This document shows positions 58,919 through 64,000 of a stretch of 64,000 nt of DNA, one piece after another. A model generated the notes under the pieces. It made no database searches, was not told where the DNA came from, and saw only the letters and a program-made list of their open reading frames with translations. Numbering within the stretch: the first letter of the stretch is position 1; each line of letters begins with the position of its first letter. Source of the stretch: Verrucomicrobiota bacterium (GTDB lineage Bacteria > Verrucomicrobiota > Verrucomicrobiia > Opitutales > Opitutaceae); the NCBI GenBank assembly GCA_023457035.1, contig JAEWNN010000136.1, positions 1 to 64,000 of the forward strand, given 5' to 3'. A program made the translations under genes and the position numbers.

Positions 58919-59998
58919 ATGAAGTCTCCGGTGTGTTCCGCCCTACTCCTGTGTTTTCTGATCGGCCCTGGGCTGCCGCGGCTGGCGGCTGACGATGCCG
59001 ACGCGGTGCGCCGGTTGTTCGAGGCTGGTGATTTCCCCGGCGCGGCTGAACACGGGCTGGCCGCCTTGGGGCGGTCGCCCGAGGACATCGATTTGCAGAT
59101 CGACACGGGGCGTGCCCTTGTCCGGTGCGGGAGGTGGCGCGACGCTCGCCCGTGGCTGGAGCAGGTGGTGCGAAGGGGGCGGGCGGGAAACTGGCGAACC
59201 GGCTGGGCCCTGTTCGAATTGGCCCGGATCGAGTTCGCCCAAGGCGAGGGTGCAGCCGCGCGGGAGCATGCCCGCTTGGCGGTGAAACAGGCCGCGACGC
59301 CTACCATCGTGAGGGAGGGCGGGAGGTTCCTCCTGTTGATCGGTGACGGCCCGGCCTATCGTGGGTGGACGACGCATGAGACTCGGCATCTGCGGATCCA
59401 TTTCGCGCCGGGAATGGCGGGCCTCGATCCTGCGCGTTTTGCCGAGCGGAGGGAAGCGGTGTTGGCGGCGAACCAGGCCTTCTTCGCGGCGAAGTTGCCC
59501 AAGAAGATCGATCTCTACGTGTGGCCCGATGAGGCGACGGCTCGCCGCGCCGGACTTGCGCAGGTTGGGTTTGCGGTGCCGTGGTGTTCGGTGATTCACG
59601 CGCTACGGGCACAGACTCCGGGCCATGAGATCGTGCACGTTTTGCACCACCATGCGTTTCATCCGAGAACCCCGGCCGGGTTGGTGGGCGAGGGCGTGGC
59701 GGTTCTTTTCGATGGGCAGCCGGAGGCGGATCGCCTCCGGATCGCGCGGGAGGCGGTGCAGCGGGCCGGGGTGCGCACGATTGCGGTGGCCAGTTTGTGG
59801 CGGGAGTGGCCCGGGACGGAGCCAACGTGGGCCTACCCGGTGGCTGGTGCGGTCGTCGAGATGCTGCGCCGGAGGGGCGGAGATGCGCACGTGAAGGATC
59901 TACTCGCCGGCGGCGAGTTCGCTGATGCCGAAAGGCTCTATGGCGACGATCTGGCCGCGTGGCTCGAGGAGTTCGAGCGTGCGCTGCTGGCCCCGTGA
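58919..59998 (+). CDS. Exported TPR-metallopeptidase (gluzincin type)
   Basis: The 359-residue protein has a signal peptide (MKSPVCSALLLCFLIGPGLPRL). Two or three TPR-like helical hairpins follow (AVRRLFEAGDFPGAAEHGLAALGRSPEDIDLQ). The catalytic domain has the zinc motif HEIVH (236-240) in GHEIVHVLHHHAF and a downstream Glu (about 258) in GLVGEGVAVLFDG as third ligand, the gluzincin arrangement (DUF1570-like). YVWPDEATARRAG precedes it, as in peptidase MA-type domains. Zinc ligands are intact, so activity is likely, but the substrate is unknown. It lies on the opposite strand to the FG-GAP unit. Confidence 0.85.
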   Translation: MKSPVCSALLLCFLIGPGLPRLAADDADAVRRLFEAGDFPGAAEHGLAALGRSPEDIDLQIDTGRALVRCGRWRDARPWLEQVVRRGRAGNWRTGWALFELARIEFAQGEGAAAREHARLAVKQAATPTIVREGGRFLLLIGDGPAYRGWTTHETRHLRIHFAPGMAGLDPARFAERREAVLAANQAFFAAKLPKKIDLYVWPDEATARRAGLAQVGFAVPWCSVIHALRAQTPGHEIVHVLHHHAFHPRTPAGLVGEGVAVLFDGQPEADRLRIAREAVQRAGVRTIAVASLWREWPGTEPTWAYPVAGAVVEMLRRRGGDAHVKDLLAGGEFADAERLYGDDLAAWLEEFERALLAP

Positions 59999-60072
59999 GA
60001 AGTGCGTCCTCCGGCGCGCTGCACTTCACGGTTGCGCGAGCCGCGGCAGGCGCATGTTCTCGACGCTTCGCC

Positions 60073-61216
60073 ATGATCGCACCCGAAACCTTTTCCCACA
60101 TCGACAACATCACCAAGCGCGCCGGCCATCTGTGGAGGTTTCTTTAACTGCGAACAAAAGCAGCGTGAGATCGAGGCCCTCGAGGGCCAGATGGGCGCCC
60201 CCTCGTTCTGGGACAACCAGGAGCGCGCCCAGACCCACATCGCCAAGCTCAACGGCCTGAAGCGCGCCGTCCTTCCCGTCGTCGCCTTCCAGAAGAAGGT
60301 CGACGACCTCGGCGTGATGCTGGAGCTGGTCGAGGCTGCCTCGGCGGAGGAGAAGGAGATGTACGAGCACGAGCTTGAGACGACCGTGGCCGCGATGGTT
60401 CCCGAGCTCGACGAGCTCGAGATCGCCTCCTTCCTCACCGGCCAGTTCGACCGCAACAACGCCATCTTCTCCATCCAGTCCGGCGCCGGCGGCACCGAGT
60501 CCAACGACTGGGCCGACATCCTCTTCCGCATGTACAACCGCTGGGCCGAGCGTCGCGGCTTCACCGTGGAGCTGCAGGACGTGCAGGCCGGCGACCAGGC
60601 CGGCATCACCAAGGCCACCATGCTCATCAAGGGCGAGAACGCCTACGGCTATGCCAAGGCCGAGCGCGGCGTCCACCGCCTCGTGCGGATCAGCCCCTTC
60701 GACGCCAACAAACGCCGCCACACCTCGTTCTGCGCCGTCGACGTGATCGCCGAGATCAACGAGGAGATCAATATCGACGTCCCGGACACCGACATCCGTG
60801 TCGACGTCTACCGCTCCTCCGGCAAGGGCGGCCAGGGCGTCAACACCACCGACTCCGCCGTGCGCATCACGCACTTGCCGACCGGGCTGGTCGTCGTCTG
60901 CCAGAACGAACGTTCGCAGATCAAGAACAAGGCCAGTGCGATGAGCGTGCTCAAGGCCCGCCTCTACGAGCGGAAACTCGACGAGCAGCGCAGCGAGATG
61001 GAGCGCTTCTACGGCGAGAAGGGCGAGATCGGCTGGGGCAGCCAGATCCGCAGCTACGTCCTCCAGCCGTATCAGATGGTCAAGGACTTGCGCACCGGTG
61101 TGGAGACCAGCAACGTCGACGCCGTGCTCGACGGCGACCTCGACCGCTTCATCAACGGCTGGTTGCGCGCCGGCAGCCCCCGCCACCGCAACAAGGACAT
61201 CAAGATGGAGGACTGA
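60073..61216 (+). CDS. prfB: Peptide chain release factor 2, expressed by programmed +1 frameshift
   Basis: RF2 ends translation at UGA and UAA. The gene starts at the ATG at 60073 with 24 codons ([12 protein letters not shown] and following). The frame then stops at TAA (60145-60147) and continues in the +1 frame from AAC (60146) for 356 codons, ending at 61216. The joined protein has about 380 residues. Downstream are the SPF-type tripeptide in [14 protein letters not shown] that recognises stop codons and the GGQ in [18 protein letters not shown]. The main oddity is the frameshift site itself, annotated separately. The gene is separated from the following ATP-grasp-like gene by a 123-bp hairpin-rich gap. 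Confidence 0.95.
60134..60148 (+). promoter_or_regulatory. prfB +1 programmed frameshift site (GGAGG, 3-base spacer, CTT T AAC)
   Basis: An internal Shine-Dalgarno-like ggagg (60134-60138) sits three bases (ttt) before the slippery Leu codon ctt (60142-60144), followed by t and aac. The 24th codon is CTT, the zero-frame stop is TAA (60145-60147) and the new frame begins AAC. In the usual RF2 site the stop is UGA, read only by RF2 itself. Here it is UAA, which RF1 can also read. Confidence 0.92.
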
Positions 61217-61219
61217 GGA

Positions 61220-61333
61220 ATTGCGGAATACGGATTTCGGATTGCGGAATGAAACGAACCAAGCCGCTCGCGAGCGAGAACGTGAGGTCCTCCGATATCT
61301 GAATTCCGCAATCCGCCTTCCGAAACCCGCAAT
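61220..61333. repeat. Large imperfect inverted repeat after prfB
   Basis: Two 31-bp arms (61220-61250 and 61303-61333) made of attgcggaat and cggatttcgg type units are inverted with respect to each other, with a 52-base loop that itself has cgctcgcgagcg. The motif ggattgcggaat is reiterated. Such elements are common in intergenic DNA of these bacteria. There is no T-run after the stem, so it is not a standard terminator. Confidence 0.7.
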
Positions 61334-61339
61334 CTCCCC

Positions 61340-62755
61340 ATGCTCCCCCACGCCGCCATCCGCTCCGCGCTCGACGCGCAGCCGCTTTTCGAGGCCAAGA
61401 CCTGGCGGCTCTCGCCCTCGGCCTGGCGGCTGGCGCCCGCGCAGGCCGCCGAGCTGGAGCTGATCGGACAGGCCTGCCTCGAGTTCCACCAGGCGCTGGA
61501 GAACCTCTACCTGCGCGCCCACGCCGGGAAGAATCTCCTGCGCAACAAACCGCTGCTCGCGCCCTGGGCCGCCGAATACCTCGACCGCGGCAAGCCGCCC
61601 GGCCTGCTCGCCCACGCCCGCGATCCGCGCCAGCGCGGCGCGCTCCCGCCGGTCCTGCGTCCCGATCTTCTCCTGACGGAGGAGGGCTGGGCCCTCACCG
61701 AACTCGACTCCGTGCCCGGCGGCATCGGCCTGACCGCCTTCCTCAACCGCCTCTACGCCCCGACCGGCGGCGTGCTGGGCGAGGGCGACGCGATGATCGA
61801 GGGCTTCTACGCCGCGCTCGCCGCTTTCGCGCCGGGCAAGGCCCTCCCCTCCATCGCCCTCGTCGTCAGCGAGGAGGCCGCGACCTACCGGCCTGAGATG
61901 GAATGGCTCGCTGCGCAGTTGCAGCTGCGCGGGCGCCGCGTCGTCTGTCTGCGGCCCGAACAGCTCTTTCCCCTCGGCGGCGCGGTGTATTTCGATGCGG
62001 AGGGCACGCCGGAGCGGATCGACGTCGTCTACCGTTTCTTCGAGCTGTTCGACCTCGCCAACGTCGCCTGCGCCCAGCACCTGCTCGAGGCATGGGCGGG
62101 CGGCGAGGTGGCGATCGCGCCGCCGTTGCGGCCATTCCAGGAGGAGAAGCTCGCGCTCGCGCTCTTCCACCACCACCTGCTCCAGGACTACTGGGCCGAG
62201 AACCTCTCGCGCACCGCGCTGCGCACGCTGCGCGGACTCATTCCCGAGTCGTGGGCGATCGATCCCGCGCCGCTGCCGCCCAGCGCCGTGCTCGACGGCC
62301 CGCAGGTCGGCGGCCGGCCGATCTCCGACTGGCGCCAGCTCGCCGCCGCCTCGCAGAAGGAGCGCGACCTCATCATCAAGATCTCCGGCTACGACGAGAG
62401 CGCCTGGGGCGCGCGCAGTGTCACCCTCGGCAGCGACTGCTCGCGCGAGGAGTGGCAGACGGCGCTCGACGCCGCGCTCGCCCGTGCGTCCACGCACCTC
62501 CACCTGCTCCAGCGCTACCGCAAGCCGCGCCGCGAGAAGCACCCGCTCTTCGACGCCCACGGGCACGCCCACGAACACGAGGGACGGCTCCGACTCTGCC
62601 CCTACTACTTTGTCGTCGGCGGCCAGGTCCGGCTCGGCGGCGCGCTCGCCACCTTCTGCCCGCCCGACAAGAAGATCATCCACGGCATGCAGGATGCGGC
62701 CCTGCTGCCCTGCCGCGTGGTGGCGCCGGCGCCCGGCGTCGCATCCCATCCATGA
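61340..62755 (+). CDS. Uncharacterised protein with ATP-grasp-like features
   Basis: The 471-residue protein has no signal or membrane segment. The segment LLLTEEGWALTELDSVPGGIGLTAFLNRLY and the later KERDLIIKISGYDESAWGARSVTLGSD resemble the nucleotide-binding parts of circularly permuted ATP-grasp and glutathionylspermidine synthase-like proteins. GMQDAALLPCRVV closes it. Several His and Cys in HPLFDAHGHAHEHEGRLRLCPYYFV could bind metal. It overlaps the following lipoprotein by 4 bp (ATGA). The ATP-grasp similarity is an impression from motifs, not a confirmed assignment. Confidence 0.6.
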   Translation: MLPHAAIRSALDAQPLFEAKTWRLSPSAWRLAPAQAAELELIGQACLEFHQALENLYLRAHAGKNLLRNKPLLAPWAAEYLDRGKPPGLLAHARDPRQRGALPPVLRPDLLLTEEGWALTELDSVPGGIGLTAFLNRLYAPTGGVLGEGDAMIEGFYAALAAFAPGKALPSIALVVSEEAATYRPEMEWLAAQLQLRGRRVVCLRPEQLFPLGGAVYFDAEGTPERIDVVYRFFELFDLANVACAQHLLEAWAGGEVAIAPPLRPFQEEKLALALFHHHLLQDYWAENLSRTALRTLRGLIPESWAIDPAPLPPSAVLDGPQVGGRPISDWRQLAAASQKERDLIIKISGYDESAWGARSVTLGSDCSREEWQTALDAALARASTHLHLLQRYRKPRREKHPLFDAHGHAHEHEGRLRLCPYYFVVGGQVRLGGALATFCPPDKKIIHGMQDAALLPCRVVAPAPGVASHP

Positions 62756-64000
62756 CGTCCCGGCGGCCCGTCCTCGCGCTTGCGCTCGCGTTGGCCGTCG
62801 CGGCGCTCCAGCCCGGCTGCACGACCACCGCGCCCCGCCCCCCGCCGGCCGTCGCCGCTGCCGCGACCGTGTTCCAGTCGGCGCTGGCCAACGTGCGCAC
62901 GGAGGGCCGCGAGGAGGTCGACGACATCCTCGGCGTCTACGCCAACCTGCCCGCCGATCAGGCCCCGGGGGTGGCCGCGCTGCGGCGCGACATCGCGGAG
63001 GCCTTCGCCCGGCTCAAGCGCGAGGGCCGCGAGCGGCTCGACGGCGACGAGGTCGACCGGCTGACGGTGCGGAATCCGAATTATTGGCACGCCTGGTTCG
63101 AGTTCGACCCGCGCGACTCCAGCCTGCTCATGCTCCACGCCAGCCTGCTGATGGAGGCGGGCGAGGTCTTCCGCGCCTCGATGGTGCTCACCGTCGGCGC
63201 CCAAGCGCTGCCGCTCAATGTGCAGGAGCGCGTCTTCTGGTTCACGCAGCAGGCCCGCACCCACTGGACCGCCTTCCGCCGGCTCGACGAGCTGCGCGAG
63301 CGCGAGAAGGCGTGGGGCGATGTGCGCCGCGCCCGCGAGGCGGGTCTGGCGCGGATCGTGCGCGACTGGCCGGCCGACGGTTTCGCGCTCGAGGTGCTCT
63401 TGCAGAGCCGCGCCGGGTTCGCGCCCGGTTCGGTCTCCCCCGAGGACAACGCCCCGGTCGTGCTCGCCCCGGCGGTGCGTGCCCGTGTCGCCAAGCCGCT
63501 GGCACAGCTGCGCCGGGTCAACCCGGTCGCCGCCGCCCGCTACGCCGAGGACCACGGGGCGGCCGCCGAGTTCGGCCGGCTCTGGACGCGGTTGGTCGAC
63601 GAGTCCCGTGCGATCGAGCAGCGCGAGCTGGTGCAGTTCGCCGCCCGGGCCCGCGAGCTGGGGCTCGGCGAGCTGGCGATGATCGCGGGCCGCGCGGTGG
63701 CCGCGCAGCGCGGCTTCATCGCGCCGGCCGACCTGGAGTTTGTGCGCAGCTGCCTGCCGCTGGTGCTGCCTCCGGTGGAGGCCGACCGCCTGCTCGCCCG
63801 GATCGAGGGCGGCCGTGTTCCGTCGTTTCGGCTCACCCGCCCGCCCGAGCAGCCCGACGAGGTGCTCGACGGGATGGACCCGGCGATCCACCCGTTGCTG
63901 GCCGACCACGCGGTGCGGGAATACGCCCGCGAGTCGCTCTGGATCCAGACGGTGGGGGACAACGACGAGCTGCGGGCCCAGCATCTGCGCCTGCGCGCGA
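62752..64000 (+). CDS. Large lipoprotein, unknown (3' end beyond window)
   Basis: From the ATG at 62752 the frame is open to the window edge (416 residues seen). A lipoprotein signal (LALALALAVAALQPGC, lipobox Cys about residue 23) is followed by long helical stretches rich in Arg, Ala and Leu, for example ALRRDIAEAFARLKREGRERL, HASLLMEAGEVFRASMVLTVG and RELVQFAARARELGLGELAMI. A TPR-like solenoid is possible. It is co-translated with the ATP-grasp-like gene upstream. Function unknown. Confidence 0.8.
   Translation, partial: MTSRRPVLALALALAVAALQPGCTTTAPRPPPAVAAAATVFQSALANVRTEGREEVDDILGVYANLPADQAPGVAALRRDIAEAFARLKREGRERLDGDEVDRLTVRNPNYWHAWFEFDPRDSSLLMLHASLLMEAGEVFRASMVLTVGAQALPLNVQERVFWFTQQARTHWTAFRRLDELREREKAWGDVRRAREAGLARIVRDWPADGFALEVLLQSRAGFAPGSVSPEDNAPVVLAPAVRARVAKPLAQLRRVNPVAAARYAEDHGAAAEFGRLWTRLVDESRAIEQRELVQFAARARELGLGELAMIAGRAVAAQRGFIAPADLEFVRSCLPLVLPPVEADRLLARIEGGRVPSFRLTRPPEQPDEVLDGMDPAIHPLLADHAVREYARESLWIQTVGDNDELRAQHLRLRA

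Overview
The window is GC-rich chromosomal DNA of a Gram-negative bacterium, most likely a member of the Verrucomicrobiota close to Opitutaceae. The pointers are inferences from content: very high GC, MenA (menaquinone), beta-barrel and lipoprotein genes, paired FG-GAP/TPR secreted proteins, a short bS18, and many intergenic REP-like hairpins. Genes are densely packed and neighbours often overlap by 4 bp (ATGA or GTGA).

Bases 1-16.2 kb form a defence island. On the minus strand a type I restriction-modification operon runs hsdR, a collapsed DUF4062 relic, a 25-codon micro-ORF, a DUF1016 nuclease, a TPR protein, hsdS, an XRE-ImmA/IrrE plus PIN (toxin-antitoxin-like) pair, then hsdM, which is cut by the left edge. 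On the plus strand follow a class II Fic AMP-transferase, an Mrr type IV restriction enzyme, an exported esterase and a frameshifted relic of the fic 5' region with its upstream repeats. An exported Cys-rich protein closes the island.

16.2-30.6 kb is mostly housekeeping: dus, a bifunctional-nuclease-domain protein, a DEAD-box RNA helicase, secG, a LolA-like protein, a 23S-type RNA methyltransferase, serC, a membrane glycosyltransferase-like protein, a DegT aminotransferase, trpF, hisC and a TPR membrane protein. 30.7-35.3 kb is an exopolysaccharide export cluster (small secreted protein, beta-barrel, Wza-like, Wzc-like kinase) ending in a strong terminator.

35.4-47 kb carries tsaC, rpsR, tRNA-Ser(GCU), acylphosphatase, an ABC exporter with a TPR partner and menA, an exported GH5 glycosidase and a spermidine/putrescine-type ABC operon in the order C-D-B-A with an internal terminator after potD. 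47.2-51.9 kb has mazG, a XerC/D recombinase, a DUF418 membrane protein, a GNAT enzyme, a small membrane protein and a PaaI-like thioesterase.

51.9-55.9 kb looks like a second patch of acquired DNA: an unrecognised 603-residue protein, an ORF6N protein, a BIME-like REP pair, a 3' fragment of thrS and a methyltransferase. The right end has a TPR/FG-GAP pair, a TPR-metallopeptidase, prfB with a programmed +1 frameshift whose zero-frame stop is UAA rather than UGA, an ATP-grasp-like protein and a lipoprotein cut by the right edge. No CRISPR array, rRNA, transposase or prophage was seen.
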